Shown: positions 25,443 through 34,851, numbered from the stretch's first letter. The stretch is DNA of 64,000 nucleotides from Pseudomonadota bacterium (GCA_963205175.1 CAUJIW010000178.1:16926-80925); one strand, 5' to 3'. Notes: a model not told the origin generated them from the sequence alone. Program-made: numbers and translations.

Positions 25443-25622
25443 GGTCGGGATGCAATCCTTGCTCTGATTCCGAAATGTCGGCCTGACGTCACTACTATCG
25501 TCCGCCGTGGAAAATGCATCCCCCATCTGTGCGACATCCGCGCGACCGCAGACACGGTGCGTCCATGTTTTATCGCAGCGCGCGCCTTGATGCAGGGGCG
25601 GGCCGGCGATACATCTGGCACC

Positions 25623-26636
25623 ATGACGATGACCGATCACGCCCGCCCCGCCGTTGCTGACAGCGTTTTGCCGCTGATTGGCGACACGCCGCTCATCAAG
25701 CTGCAGCGCGCGTCCGCCGCGACCGGCTGTACCATCCTGGGCAAGGCGGAGTTCCTCAACCCCGGCGGCTCGGTGAAGGATCGTGCGGCGCTGGCGATCA
25801 TCGAGGACGCCGAGGCACGCGGTGCGCTGGCGCCGGGTGGTGTCATCGTCGAGGGTACCGCCGGCAATACCGGCATCGGCCTGGCGGTGGTCGCCAACGC
25901 CAAGGGCTACAGGACGATCATCGTCATGCCCGAGACCCAGAGTCAGGAGAAGAAGGATACCCTGACGGCGCTGGGCGCCGAGCTGGTGCTGGTGCCGCCG
26001 GCCGCGTTCTCCAACCCCGGTCACTACGTGCACACCTCCCGGCGGATCGCCGAGGAAACTCCGGGTGCGGTCTGGGCCAACCAGTTCGACAACATCGCCA
26101 ACCGGCTGGCGCACATCAAGACCACCGCGCCGGAAATCTGGCGCCAGACCGGCGGCCGGGTGGATGCCTTCACCTGCGCGGTCGGCACCGGGGGCACGCT
26201 GGCGGGCGTCGGCATGGGCCTGAAGGAATTCAATCCCGACGTGGTGGTGGCGCTGACCGATCCGCATGGCGCCTCGCTCTACAGCTACTACGCGACGGGG
26301 GAACTCAAGGCCGAGGGTTCGTCGGTCGCCGAGGGAATCGGCCAGAGCCGGATCACCGCCAATCTCGATGGCGCGCCGGTGGACGACTGGTTCCGTGTTT
26401 CCGACGAGGAGGGGCTGGGTTACGTCTATGACCTGATGCAGTACGAAGGCCTGTGTCTGGGTCTGTCGTCAGGCATCAACGTTGCCGGTGCGGTCCATCT
26501 TGCCCGCAAGCTGGGGCCGGGCAAGACCATCGTCACCATCTTGTGCGACTCCGGGCGGCAGTATCTGTCCAAGATCTTCAACCCGGCCTGGCTCGCCGAG
26601 CGCGACCTGCCGCTGCCGCCGTGGATGGTGAAGTAA
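25623..26636 (+). CDS. Cysteine synthase A-type PLP enzyme
   Basis: A 337-residue O-acetylserine sulfhydrylase-family enzyme making cysteine from O-acetylserine and sulfide. The PLP lysine is in NPGGSVKDRAAL, the substrate loop is EGTAGNTGIGLA, the phosphate-binding loop is GTGGTLAGVG, and SSGIN lies near the end. It is slightly longer than typical CysK and could be a cystathionine beta-synthase-like member, but it lacks CBS domains. The start is ATG 25623, with ATG 25629 possible. It is divergent from the flavin reductase across 180 bp. Confidence 0.9.
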   Translation: MTMTDHARPAVADSVLPLIGDTPLIKLQRASAATGCTILGKAEFLNPGGSVKDRAALAIIEDAEARGALAPGGVIVEGTAGNTGIGLAVVANAKGYRTIIVMPETQSQEKKDTLTALGAELVLVPPAAFSNPGHYVHTSRRIAEETPGAVWANQFDNIANRLAHIKTTAPEIWRQTGGRVDAFTCAVGTGGTLAGVGMGLKEFNPDVVVALTDPHGASLYSYYATGELKAEGSSVAEGIGQSRITANLDGAPVDDWFRVSDEEGLGYVYDLMQYEGLCLGLSSGINVAGAVHLARKLGPGKTIVTILCDSGRQYLSKIFNPAWLAERDLPLPPWMVK

Positions 26637-26732
26637 TCCGGCGCATAGCGGCAACGGACTGTCGCCATTTCCGCTCTCGACCGTGAATCGCGGACCTGCT
26701 AGAGTATGCGCCACTCAAGGAGGGGTAAACTC

Positions 26733-26987
26733 ATGCTTCGCATCAGGCTTGGCCTGGCTGGGCTGGCGATCGTCATGTTCGCGCTGATGGCGGCTGCCGC
26801 CGCCAACGTTGGCGTCGCGCGGTCGACGACGGCAGGCATGGCGCAGCGCTCGGCGCTCGCGGTGCTCGGGTTCGCCCCTGGTGGCGATGTGGTGGCGCCG
26901 CTTTCCCCGGCGCATGTCGGTGCCGACCCCGCGCCGATGCTGGCAGCCTGCCCCGATGCCAAGGCTCGCGCCGCCAAGACCGTCTGA
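26733..26987 (+). CDS. Small exported protein of unknown function
   Basis: An 84-residue protein with a hydrophobic N-terminal segment (LGLAGLAIVMFALMAAAAA) that is a signal peptide or anchor, then a short Ala/Pro/Gly-rich tail with one Cys (LAACPDAKA). An excellent AAGGAGG site lies ten bases upstream of the ATG, supporting translation. The stop codon lies inside the first unit of a 14-bp tandem repeat. Function unknown. Confidence 0.6.
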   Translation: MLRIRLGLAGLAIVMFALMAAAAANVGVARSTTAGMAQRSALAVLGFAPGGDVVAPLSPAHVGADPAPMLAACPDAKARAAKTV

Positions 26988-27023
26988 TACAGGGCGTCTG
27001 ATACAGGGCGTCTGATACAGGCC
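26982..27023. repeat. Three tandem 14-bp repeats spanning a stop codon
   Basis: GTCTGATACAGGGC is repeated at 26982-26995, 26996-27009 and 27010-27023, the last with one mismatch. The TGA of the small exported protein gene is in the first unit, so unit loss or gain would not change the protein. Confidence 0.85.
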
Positions 27024-27174
27024 CGGCGTCAGAGACCGCCGGCCCTCGTCTTGTCTCGCCTGTGCCACGGTTGCCGGTGACGGTGGCCCAACGGTGCTTG
27101 ATGCCCGGCCAGGCATTGGCTAAGCAAAAATCCGCGACTAAGCAGAAATCCGCCTGCCTTTTCATGGGTCACCG

Positions 27175-28113
27175 ATGACCGTCTCGCTCGAAGCTGACAG
27201 CCTGATCAAGCGCTACGGAGCCGTTGAGGCCGTCCGCAGCCTCAGTCTGAAGGTGGCGGCCGGCGAAGTGCTCGGGCTGCTTGGCCCCAATGGTGCGGGC
27301 AAGACCACAACCCTGCGCATGCTGACGGGCTATCTGCGGCCGACCGCCGGCCGGGCGCTGGTCAACGGTCTCGATGTCTGGGCCGATCCGCTGGCCGCCC
27401 GTCGGGCACTGGGCTATCTGCCCGAAGGTGCGCCGCTGTATACCGAGATGGCGGTCGAGCCGTTCCTGCGTTTCTGTGCCGCCGCGCGCGGCCTCGATCG
27501 CGCGGCCGCGCGCGCCGCCATCGGATCGATTATCGACCGGCTGGCGCTGGGTCGCGTTCGATCGCAGGGTATCGACACCCTGTCGAAGGGGTTTCGCCGC
27601 CGCGTCGGCCTGGCGCAGGCGGTCATGCACGACCCGTTGGCGCTGGTGCTCGACGAACCCACCGACGGGCTGGATCCCAACCAGAAGCAGGCGGTACGTG
27701 ACCTGATCGCCGGCCTGCGGCCCGGCCGGGCGATCATCGTGTCGACGCACATCCTGGAAGAAGTGGAGGCGATGTGCTCGCGGGTTGTCATTGTCGACCG
27801 GGGCCGCATCGTCGCCGATGGCACGCCGGAGCAGTTGCGCGCCAAGTCCCGCTATGCCCATGCCGTGACGCTGACCTTCCCGATCGCCGCCGCCGTCGGC
27901 GCGGTGACCAATGGCTGGCGCCACGAGTTGCGGACGCTGCCGGACGGTCGGGTCCAGGTGACCCTGCTGTCGCCCGATGGCGCGCCCTTCCTGGATGCCG
28001 TGCGGCAGCGCTTGTCCGACCTCAAGGTCGTGCCGCTGGACCTGGTGGTGGAGGCCGGACGGCTGGATGACGTATTCCGCGCGCTGACCCATGCCGAGGA
28101 GGACGCGGCGTGA
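27175..28113 (+). CDS. ABC transporter ATP-binding protein (GldA/CcmA type)
   Basis: A 312-residue ATPase. Visible are Walker A GPNGAGKTTT, the Q-loop region LGYLPEGAPLYTEM, signature LSKGFRRRVGLAQA, Walker B LVLDEPTDGLDPNQ and the H-loop VSTHI. The C-terminal extension after residue 215 is typical of ABC-2 exporter ATPases. Its stop overlaps the permease start (GTGA). With the next three genes it forms a GldA-GldF-GldG-like set. In gliding Bacteroidota these support motility, while in proteobacteria the role is not established. Confidence 0.92.
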   Translation: MTVSLEADSLIKRYGAVEAVRSLSLKVAAGEVLGLLGPNGAGKTTTLRMLTGYLRPTAGRALVNGLDVWADPLAARRALGYLPEGAPLYTEMAVEPFLRFCAAARGLDRAAARAAIGSIIDRLALGRVRSQGIDTLSKGFRRRVGLAQAVMHDPLALVLDEPTDGLDPNQKQAVRDLIAGLRPGRAIIVSTHILEEVEAMCSRVVIVDRGRIVADGTPEQLRAKSRYAHAVTLTFPIAAAVGAVTNGWRHELRTLPDGRVQVTLLSPDGAPFLDAVRQRLSDLKVVPLDLVVEAGRLDDVFRALTHAEEDAA

Positions 28114-28862
28114 CGGGCGGGCTGCTGACAGGCTGGCGGGCGGTGTTCGCGCGGGAGTTCACCGGCTATTTCGCGACTCCGCTCGCCACCGTTTTCCTGG
28201 TGGTGTTTCTGGTCGCATCCAACGTGTTCGCTTTCTACGTCGGCGATTTTTTCGGCCGGGGACGGGCGGACCTTGAGTCCTTCTTCCAGTTCCATCCCTG
28301 GCTGTTCCTGCTGCTGGCGCCGGCTCTGGCCATGCGGCTCTGGGCGGAGGAGCGCCGCTCCGGCACCATGGAACTGCTGCTGACCCTGCCGGTTTCCACG
28401 GCCGGGGCGACGCTGGGCAAGTTCCTCGCCGCCTGGGCTTTCGTGGGCGTCGCGCTGTTGCTGACCTGGCCGTTGTGGCTGACCGTCAATCTGCTGGGCC
28501 GGCCTGACAATGGCGTGATTGTCGCGTCCTACCTGGCGTCATGGCTGATGGCGGGCGGTTATCTTGCCATCAGTGGCTGCCTGTCAGCCACCACCCGCAG
28601 CCAGACCAGCGCCTTTGTCGCCAGCGTGATGCTGTGCTTCCTGTTTCTCGTCGCCGGGCTGCCGATGGTGACGGATTTCCTGCAGGGCTGGGCGCCGTCT
28701 TCACTCATCGGATTTATCACCTCGCTCAGTTTCCTGACCCATTTCAGCGCCATCACCCGGGGCGTGCTGGATCTTGGCGATCTGCTTTACTTCCTGGCGC
28801 TGATCATCGTCTGGCTGGTGGCCACGGTGGTGGTGGTTGACCTGAAGCGGGAGGGCGCGTGA
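28110..28862 (+). CDS. ABC-2 type permease (GldF-like)
   Basis: A 250-residue membrane protein with about six helices, starting from GTG 28110 that overlaps the ATPase stop. The N-terminus GWRAVFAREFTGYFATPLATVFLVVFLV and the segment RLWAEERRSGTMELLLTLPVS are the ABC-2 permease hallmarks shared with GldF and NosY. It forms the transmembrane part for the ATPase at 27175-28113. Confidence 0.9.
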   Translation: MTGGLLTGWRAVFAREFTGYFATPLATVFLVVFLVASNVFAFYVGDFFGRGRADLESFFQFHPWLFLLLAPALAMRLWAEERRSGTMELLLTLPVSTAGATLGKFLAAWAFVGVALLLTWPLWLTVNLLGRPDNGVIVASYLASWLMAGGYLAISGCLSATTRSQTSAFVASVMLCFLFLVAGLPMVTDFLQGWAPSSLIGFITSLSFLTHFSAITRGVLDLGDLLYFLALIIVWLVATVVVVDLKREGA

Positions 28863-30736
28863 TGAGCCGTCGCCTGTTGCCCCGGGGGCCGCTGGCGCTG
28901 CTGGTGCTGGCGCTGCTGTTCGTTCTGGCGGTCATTGCGAGCAATCTGCTGACGGGCCGCGCCCGTCTCGATCTCACCGAGGACCGCCTGTACACGCTGA
29001 GCCCCGGCGCGGTCCGGCTGCTGGCGGCATTGCCCGCCTCGGTCAAACTGACATTGTATTTCTCCGAACAGGAGACGGCGGCGGCGCCGCAGATCAACCT
29101 GTACGGCCGACGCGTCGCCGATCTGCTGGAGGCGTTCGTCCGCGCGTCCGACGGCAAGCTGCGGGTGAAGCGCGTCGACCCCGAGGCCTTCTCCGCGACC
29201 GAGGATGCGGCGGTGGCCGCCGGTCTGCGCGGGGTGGACCTGGGCAACGGCACGTCCGTTTATCTCGGCCTGGTGGGCGAGCGCCCGGCCTCGGCGGGGC
29301 GGCCGGCCGCGCGCGAGGTGATCCCGTTCCTGGCGCCGGACCGCGAGCCGCAGCTGGAGTATGACCTGGCGCGGCTGATCCAGCGGCTGACCACGCCCGA
29401 GCTGCCCCGCGTCGCCGTGCTGTCGTCGCTGCCGCTCGCCTTCGGCCATGGCGGACCGGTGGCGATGATGCAGGGACAGTCGGCGCCCTACGTCATCTAC
29501 GATCAGTTGCGGCAGTCGTTCGACGTGCGGCTGATGGATCCCGAGAGCGCCGTCATTCCCGAAGGCACCCGTCTTCTGGTGCTTGCTCATCCGCCGCGGC
29601 TGACCGAAGCGCAGCTGCGTGCTGTCGATGCCTTCGTGATGGCGGGCGGGCGTCTGCTGGCCCTTGTCGATCCGCTGTCGGAGATCGGCCGGGCGACCGG
29701 CGGCGGACCCGATCAGGGGCTGGGCCTTGGCGACCAGCCGGGCATGGTGGCCTCGCGCTCCGACCTGCGGCCGCTGCTGGCGGCCTGGGGTGTCGACCTG
29801 GACGATCGCCATGTGGTGGCTGACGGCCGTTTCGCGCAGCGGGTGGACATGGGTGCCGATGCCGGCGGGGCGCCGACCCTGGTCACCTATCTGCCCTGGC
29901 TGGCGCTGCCGCGCGAGGCGATGAACGCGCACGACGTCGCCACCGCCAGCCTGCGCCAGCTCAATGTCGCGGCGGCCGGCCAGTTGCGGCTGAAGCCGCC
30001 GGCCGGCGTGACGGCGACGCCGCTCATCACGTCCTCGAATGCCGCCCAGCTGGTGCCGGTGGAGCGGCTGGCCGCCGGGCCGGACCCGGTGGGGCTGATC
30101 CGTAGCTTCCGCGCCTCGGGCGATACCTATGTGCTGGCGGCCCGGCTGACCGGCCGGCTGCCATCGGCCTTTCCGGTCGCGGGCGGCGTTGATGCGCGGT
30201 CAGCGCCGACCGCCGTGGTGGTGGTCGCCGACACTGATCTGCTGGAAGACCAGATGTGGGCCCAGCCGCAGATGCTGCTGGGCCAGCGGGTGTTCACGCC
30301 GTTCGCCGACAACGGTGCGTTCGTGCTCAACGTGGCCGATACGCTGCTGGGCGCCGATACGCTGGTGTCGCTGCGCTCGCGCGGGGTGGCGACCCGGCCG
30401 TTCGTGGTGATGGAGCAACTGCGCCAGCGGGCCGAGCGCCGGTTCCTCGATCGCCAGGCCGACCTGGAGCAGGCGCTGCGGGACTCGGAGCAGCGGCTGC
30501 GGACGCTGGAGGCCCAGGGTGAGTCGCAGGAAGCCGAACTCGCCCGGGTGCGTGACCTGATGGTGCAGACGCGCCGCGACCTCCGGGCGGTCCAGCGCGA
30601 TCTGCGGGCCGAAGTCGAAGGACTGGAGACCTTGCTGGCGGGCGCCAACATCGCCTTCATGCCGGTTGTGGTCGTGATGGTGGCTGCTGTCGGCGCGCTA
30701 TGGCGTCGCTGGCGGCGGGCGAAGGCAAGGGGATGA
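28862..30736 (+). CDS. GldG-like ABC auxiliary protein
   Basis: A 624-residue protein anchored at both ends: an N-terminal helix (ALLVLALLFVLAVIASNLL) and a C-terminal one (IAFMPVVVVMVAAVGALWRRW). The large exported middle begins RLDLTEDRLYTLSPGAVRLLAALPASVKLTLYFS, the GldG/intraflagellar-transport-like domain. A coiled coil lies near residues 515-595. The ATG overlaps the permease stop by one base after GGGAGGG. It probably works with the ATPase and permease as an exporter or envelope-remodelling complex. Confidence 0.88.
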   Translation: MSRRLLPRGPLALLVLALLFVLAVIASNLLTGRARLDLTEDRLYTLSPGAVRLLAALPASVKLTLYFSEQETAAAPQINLYGRRVADLLEAFVRASDGKLRVKRVDPEAFSATEDAAVAAGLRGVDLGNGTSVYLGLVGERPASAGRPAAREVIPFLAPDREPQLEYDLARLIQRLTTPELPRVAVLSSLPLAFGHGGPVAMMQGQSAPYVIYDQLRQSFDVRLMDPESAVIPEGTRLLVLAHPPRLTEAQLRAVDAFVMAGGRLLALVDPLSEIGRATGGGPDQGLGLGDQPGMVASRSDLRPLLAAWGVDLDDRHVVADGRFAQRVDMGADAGGAPTLVTYLPWLALPREAMNAHDVATASLRQLNVAAAGQLRLKPPAGVTATPLITSSNAAQLVPVERLAAGPDPVGLIRSFRASGDTYVLAARLTGRLPSAFPVAGGVDARSAPTAVVVVADTDLLEDQMWAQPQMLLGQRVFTPFADNGAFVLNVADTLLGADTLVSLRSRGVATRPFVVMEQLRQRAERRFLDRQADLEQALRDSEQRLRTLEAQGESQEAELARVRDLMVQTRRDLRAVQRDLRAEVEGLETLLAGANIAFMPVVVVMVAAVGALWRRWRRAKARG

Positions 30737-31731
30737 CAATGATGGCACTGACGCCGCAGGCCAAACGCTGGATCATGCTCGGCGTGACGCTGGCGGCGGC
30801 ACTGGTGCTGGCCATGATGCTGCTGGGCCGGGGTGCCTTCAGCGGGAATGACGCCCTGCTGCCGGGTTTCGATGAACAGGTGCCGGCAGTGGCGCGGCTG
30901 CGCATCGCCGGTCCGCCCGGTGCGGTTGAGCTGGCTCGCACGAAGGACGGCAGCTGGGTGCTGGCCAGTGCCGGCAACGCGCCGGCGCGTGCGGAGATGG
31001 TGGACCAGGTGCTCGATGCCGTGGCGAGCGCCGGCATCGTGGCCGCGCAGCCGAAGGATCTGCCGGCGATGACGTCCGGTCTGGATGCAGGGGTGCAGGT
31101 GACGGTGCGGGATGCCGGCGGCAAGATGCTGGCGGCGCTGACCATTGGCAAGCCCGCCGGCGACGATCAGGTCTATGCGCGGGTGGAGGGGGCGTCGGCC
31201 CCGGTGATCGCCAGCGGCTTGCCGGCACTGGCGCTGGAGGCTGCCCGCTGGACCACGCTGAGGCTACCGGCGATCGCGCCCGAGCGTATCAAGTCGGTGC
31301 GGGTGCTCCATGCCGACGGCGACATCGCCGCCTTCGCGCGCGGTCTCGCCGGTCAGCCGTTCCAGCTCACCAGTGGTGACGCGGCCCGCGCCAACCCGGC
31401 GGCAATCGAGCAGTCGGCCCGTGTCTATGGCGACCTGTCGTTCACCGGGCTTGCCTCCGCCAGGGACATCAGCTGGCCGGGCGCCAGCATGATTTTCGTC
31501 GAGACCTTCGATGGACTGGTGGTGACGCTGCTGGCGAAGCCGGCCGGCGCGGTGTCGCAGGTGCGCATCAATGCCCACTTCGTGGCGCCACTGGGCCTCG
31601 CGGCGGAGGCCAAGACCAGGGGCGAGGCCGAGGCCCACGCCATCAACGACCTGCGCGCCTATGCCTTCACGCTGCCGGCCGCCCAGGCTGCCGTGCTCAA
31701 CCGTCGCGGGATGGCGCTGCTGCGCGACTGA
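30733..31731 (+). CDS. DUF4340-type exported protein
   Basis: A 332-residue protein with one N-terminal membrane helix (RWIMLGVTLAAALVLAMMLLG) and a periplasmic DUF4340-like body (VARLRIAGPPGAVELARTKDGSWVLASAG, VQVTVRDAGGKMLAALTIGKP). Its ATG overlaps the GldG-like stop codon (ATGA). Proteins of this kind regularly follow GldG-like genes, and the set 27175-31731 reads as one operon. Function unknown. Confidence 0.85.
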   Translation: MTMMALTPQAKRWIMLGVTLAAALVLAMMLLGRGAFSGNDALLPGFDEQVPAVARLRIAGPPGAVELARTKDGSWVLASAGNAPARAEMVDQVLDAVASAGIVAAQPKDLPAMTSGLDAGVQVTVRDAGGKMLAALTIGKPAGDDQVYARVEGASAPVIASGLPALALEAARWTTLRLPAIAPERIKSVRVLHADGDIAAFARGLAGQPFQLTSGDAARANPAAIEQSARVYGDLSFTGLASARDISWPGASMIFVETFDGLVVTLLAKPAGAVSQVRINAHFVAPLGLAAEAKTRGEAEAHAINDLRAYAFTLPAAQAAVLNRRGMALLRD

Positions 31732-31803
31732 GCACGTGACCCCTCTTCCGTTTCCGGCTCGCCATCCCTAAATCCGGCGTCAGGAACCGGTAACGATCAG
31801 GGG

Positions 31804-33690
31804 ATGATGACCGCCATGGCTGACCGCGACGCCACCCAGACGCCCGAGACCTTCGGTTTTCAGGCCGAGGTCGCCAAGCTGCTGCACATGATGACGCACT
31901 CGGTCTATTCCGAGCGCGAGATTTTCCTGCGCGAGCTGATTTCCAATGCCGCCGACGCCTGCGACCGGCGCCGCTACGAGGCGCTGACCGACGCCAGCCT
32001 GCTGGGCGACACGCCGCTGGAGATCGCCATCACCGTCGATCCGCAGGCGAAAACGCTGACGCTTGCCGATTCCGGCATCGGCATGACCCGCCAGGAGATG
32101 ATCGACAATCTGGGCACCATCGCGCGCTCCGGCACCGCCCGCTTCATGGAAGCGATGAAGACCGCCGAGACCAGGCACAGCGCGCCGGAGCTGATCGGCC
32201 AGTTCGGCGTCGGCTTCTATTCCGCCTTCATGGTCGCCGACAAGGTGACGGTGGTCAGCCGCCGCGCCGGTGCGGACGAGGCGTGGGAGTGGGTGTCCGA
32301 CGGGCTGGGCAGCTTCACCCTCGAACCCGCCCACCGCGAGGCCGCCGGCACCACCATCACGCTGCACATGAAGGAGGACGCGGGCGAGTTCCTGGAGAAG
32401 TACCGCCTGCAATCCATCGTGCGCACCTATTCCGACCACATCGCGGTGCCGGTGAAGCTGGCGCTGGGCGCGGAGGTGCCGGAGGCGGTCAACGCCGCCC
32501 AGGCGCTGTGGACGCGGCCGAAATCGGAGATCGAGGACAAGGACTACGCCGAATTCTATCGCCATGTCGGCGGCCAGTTCGACGCGCCGGCGCGCACGCT
32601 GCATTTCAAGGCCGAAGGCAAGCTCGACTACACCTGCCTGCTGTTCACGCCGTCCACCCCGCCGTTCGACCTCTACGAGCCCGAGCGCAAGTCGAAGGTG
32701 AAGCTCTACGTTCGCCGGGTGTTCATCACCGACGAGTGCGACAGCTTGCTGCCGCCCTGGCTGCGCTTCCTGCGCGGCGTCGTCGATGCCCAGGATCTGG
32801 CGCTCAACATCTCCCGTGAGATGCTGCAGCACAATCCGGTGCTGGCGGCCATGAAGAAGGCGATCACCGGCAAGGTGCTCGCCGACTACGCCCGGCTGGC
32901 CGACAAGGAGCCCGAGAGCTACCTGAAAATCTGGGAGACTTTCGGCCGGGTGCTGAAGGAAGGCCTGTACGAGGATTTCGAGCGGCGCGACGAGCTGCTG
33001 AAGCTTGCCCGCTTCAAGTCCACCGGGGTCGAGGGCTGGACCACTCTCGCCGACTATGCGGGGCGGATGAAGGACGGCCAGGACGCGATCTACTACCTCA
33101 CCGCCGACGATGGCGGCGCGCACAGCCCGCAGCTGGAAGGCTACAAGGCGCGCGGCGTCGAGGTGCTGCTGCTCACCGACCCGATCGACGATTTCTGGCT
33201 GGGTGCCATCCACGAATTCGATGGCAAGCCGTTCCAGTCGGTGACCAGGGCCGATGCCAGGCTGAAGGATCTCGGGGAGGCGCCGGCGGAGGGCGAGGCG
33301 GTGCCGGAGGTCGATCTGGCGCGGCTGGTCGAGGTGATGAAGGGGGTGCTGGGCGAGGCAGTGAAGGACATCCGCGCCTCCGACCGGCTGGTGGCCAGCC
33401 CCGCCTGCCTGGTCGCCGACGAGGGCGACATGGACCTGCGGCTGGCGCGTATGCTGAAGGCGCACGACCGGCTGAACGCGGTGGCGCCGCGCGTGCTCGA
33501 ACTCAATCCGCGCCACGCGCTGGTGCGCCGGCTCGCCGCCCGCGCGGGCGAGGACGGCAGCTACGACAGCATCGCCTTGGCCAGCCAGCTGCTGCTCGAT
33601 CAGGCGCGCATTCTGGAGGGCGAGCCGCTGCCCGACCCGGCGGGCTTTGCCAGCCGGCTGGCCGAGCTGCTGTCGCGCGGTCTCGCCTGA
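31804..33690 (+). CDS. htpG: Molecular chaperone HtpG (Hsp90)
   Basis: A 628-residue cytosolic Hsp90. The N-terminal ATPase has ERE-IFLRELISNAADA, DSGIGMTRQEM, GTIARSGTARF and GQFGVGFYSAFMVAD. The middle domain has LYVRRVFITDECDSLLPPWLRFLRGVVD and the catalytic-loop LNISREMLQ. The C-terminal dimerisation domain is complete (LELNPRHALVRRL). ATGs at 31804, 31807 and 31816 are all possible; CAGGGG precedes the first. No convincing sigma-32 promoter was seen. Confidence 0.97.
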   Translation: MMTAMADRDATQTPETFGFQAEVAKLLHMMTHSVYSEREIFLRELISNAADACDRRRYEALTDASLLGDTPLEIAITVDPQAKTLTLADSGIGMTRQEMIDNLGTIARSGTARFMEAMKTAETRHSAPELIGQFGVGFYSAFMVADKVTVVSRRAGADEAWEWVSDGLGSFTLEPAHREAAGTTITLHMKEDAGEFLEKYRLQSIVRTYSDHIAVPVKLALGAEVPEAVNAAQALWTRPKSEIEDKDYAEFYRHVGGQFDAPARTLHFKAEGKLDYTCLLFTPSTPPFDLYEPERKSKVKLYVRRVFITDECDSLLPPWLRFLRGVVDAQDLALNISREMLQHNPVLAAMKKAITGKVLADYARLADKEPESYLKIWETFGRVLKEGLYEDFERRDELLKLARFKSTGVEGWTTLADYAGRMKDGQDAIYYLTADDGGAHSPQLEGYKARGVEVLLLTDPIDDFWLGAIHEFDGKPFQSVTRADARLKDLGEAPAEGEAVPEVDLARLVEVMKGVLGEAVKDIRASDRLVASPACLVADEGDMDLRLARMLKAHDRLNAVAPRVLELNPRHALVRRLAARAGEDGSYDSIALASQLLLDQARILEGEPLPDPAGFASRLAELLSRGLA

Positions 33691-33731
33691 GCCGGTGGTG
33701 GCGTGACGGCCGGGTCAGGCCCGGCCGGCAT

Positions 33732-34151
33732 TCACCCGAGCACCGACCAGTCCGCCGCGCTGAAGGCCGCGACCAGCAGCGAGATCAGCGCGCCAAAGGA
33801 AATCGTCCAGACCAGACCCCGCAGGTAGGGCACGCCCAACGCGTAGAGCGGCAGATAGACGATCCGCGCCGCCGCGAAGGTCATCGCGGCCGTGCGGGTG
33901 CCCGGGGTGCTGACTTGCATCAGGGCGAGGATGATCACGACGCCGAGAAAGAAGGGCAGCGTTTCGTGCAGGTTGCGCAGCGCTCGCGTCAGCCGGCCCA
34001 GCAGCGGGGAATCCGCCACCGGCGAGGGGGTGTCCTGTGCTGAATTTGCGTAAGGCACGCCATGCACGCGGCGATACTCGATCGCCTGGAGGGTGACCTG
34101 CACGACGCCCAGCGCGATGACGACGAGGGCGGCGAGGATTTCAACCGTCAT
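33732..34151 (-). CDS. MAPEG-family membrane protein
   Basis: A 139-residue protein with four membrane helices in the MAPEG arrangement. The family's RxxxNxxE-like RALRNLHETLPFFLGVVII is at about 55-75 and the C-terminal RIVYLPLYALGVPYLRGLVWTI follows. The family covers membrane-bound glutathione transferases and related enzymes; glutathione use here is inferred. The start at 34151 has GGAG upstream. It begins 14 bp after the cytochrome lipoprotein gene and is likely co-transcribed with it. Confidence 0.85.
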   Translation of the reverse strand: MTVEILAALVVIALGVVQVTLQAIEYRRVHGVPYANSAQDTPSPVADSPLLGRLTRALRNLHETLPFFLGVVIILALMQVSTPGTRTAAMTFAAARIVYLPLYALGVPYLRGLVWTISFGALISLLVAAFSAADWSVLG

Positions 34152-34165
34152 GGGAAGCTCCATCT

Positions 34166-34783
34166 TCAGGGTTCGGCAGGGGGCGGGGCGGTAAACTGAA
34201 GCAGCGAGTTCAGCGCCTCGGACTCCGCGTCCGTCAGTGTGGCTGGCGGACAGCGCGGATCGGTCTTCTGCAGGGCGCGGATCATGTCGTCGGTAAGCGG
34301 AATCGGGTCGCAGCCGTGGTCCGTCGAGCAGATCATGTCCCACTGCTTCCCGGCCTTGGCGTGGCATTCCAGGCAGTTGCCACCGAAGCGGTTGACGACA
34401 TCGACATGACCACGCCGGCGGATCGCCGACCCCCGGGGGCTGACATCGAGCTCGAAGAACTCCCAGTCGTTCGTCGCCGCGCTGAAACCGGCCTCGCGCT
34501 TGATCATGACCTCGGTCGGGACGAGCTGCACCACCGACCCCGCCGGAAAGGTGCCGCCGGTCGCCGATTGGGCGACCCTGACCGTCTCTTCCAAATTGCC
34601 GGCGAGATTGCCGACATAGAATCGGCCAACCGGCATCAGCTCCCGCATGCAGCCAAAGTCGGCCTGCGTGATCTGACGGGTCTGCGGCGGCGTCTTCGCC
34701 GGCGTGGGCGGCGAACAGCCGGTGAGCGCGGCAAGGCCGACGGCGGCGGCGGCCAGGAGCGCGGTTCTCGCCAAAGCCTGCAT
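34166..34783 (-). CDS. c-type cytochrome lipoprotein, possibly cytochrome P460-like
   Basis: A 205-residue protein. The start at 34783 is chosen because AGGTG lies seven bases upstream; 34795 is in frame. A lipobox (LAALTGC) is followed by a body with WEFFELDVSPRG and NCLECHAKAGKQWDMICSTDHGC, containing a CxxCH haem-attachment motif. Layout and the WEFFE region resemble cytochrome P460/c'-beta-like proteins that bind or oxidise NO and hydroxylamine. This assignment is tentative, and a plain lipid-anchored cytochrome c is the alternative. It follows a long palindrome at 34801-34851. Confidence 0.65.
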   Translation of the reverse strand: MQALARTALLAAAAVGLAALTGCSPPTPAKTPPQTRQITQADFGCMRELMPVGRFYVGNLAGNLEETVRVAQSATGGTFPAGSVVQLVPTEVMIKREAGFSAATNDWEFFELDVSPRGSAIRRRGHVDVVNRFGGNCLECHAKAGKQWDMICSTDHGCDPIPLTDDMIRALQKTDPRCPPATLTDAESEALNSLLQFTAPPPAEP

Positions 34784-34800
34784 GGGACACCTCATCTTGT

Positions 34801-34851
34801 GACGCCTGTTATATCGATAGCGATTAAATCGCGCACAATATAACAGGCGTC
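34801..34851. promoter_or_regulatory. Perfect 14-bp inverted repeat upstream of the cytochrome gene
   Basis: GACGCCTGTTATAT (34801-34814) and its exact reverse complement (34838-34851) flank 23 bp, which themselves contain a 5-bp dyad GCGAT/ATCGC at 34820-34832. It ends 17 bp before the cytochrome start codon. An operator or 5' leader hairpin is the likely meaning; the cognate regulator is not known. Confidence 0.6.

Noticed and set aside
25484..25491. TGACGTCA palindrome between the flavin reductase and cysteine synthase genes
   Set aside because: Eight bases are too short to separate from chance, and no promoter elements can be placed around it.
31732..31803. Sigma-32 promoter for htpG
   Set aside because: CGCCATCCC resembles a -10 heat-shock element, but no CTTGAA-like -35 lies at the required distance.
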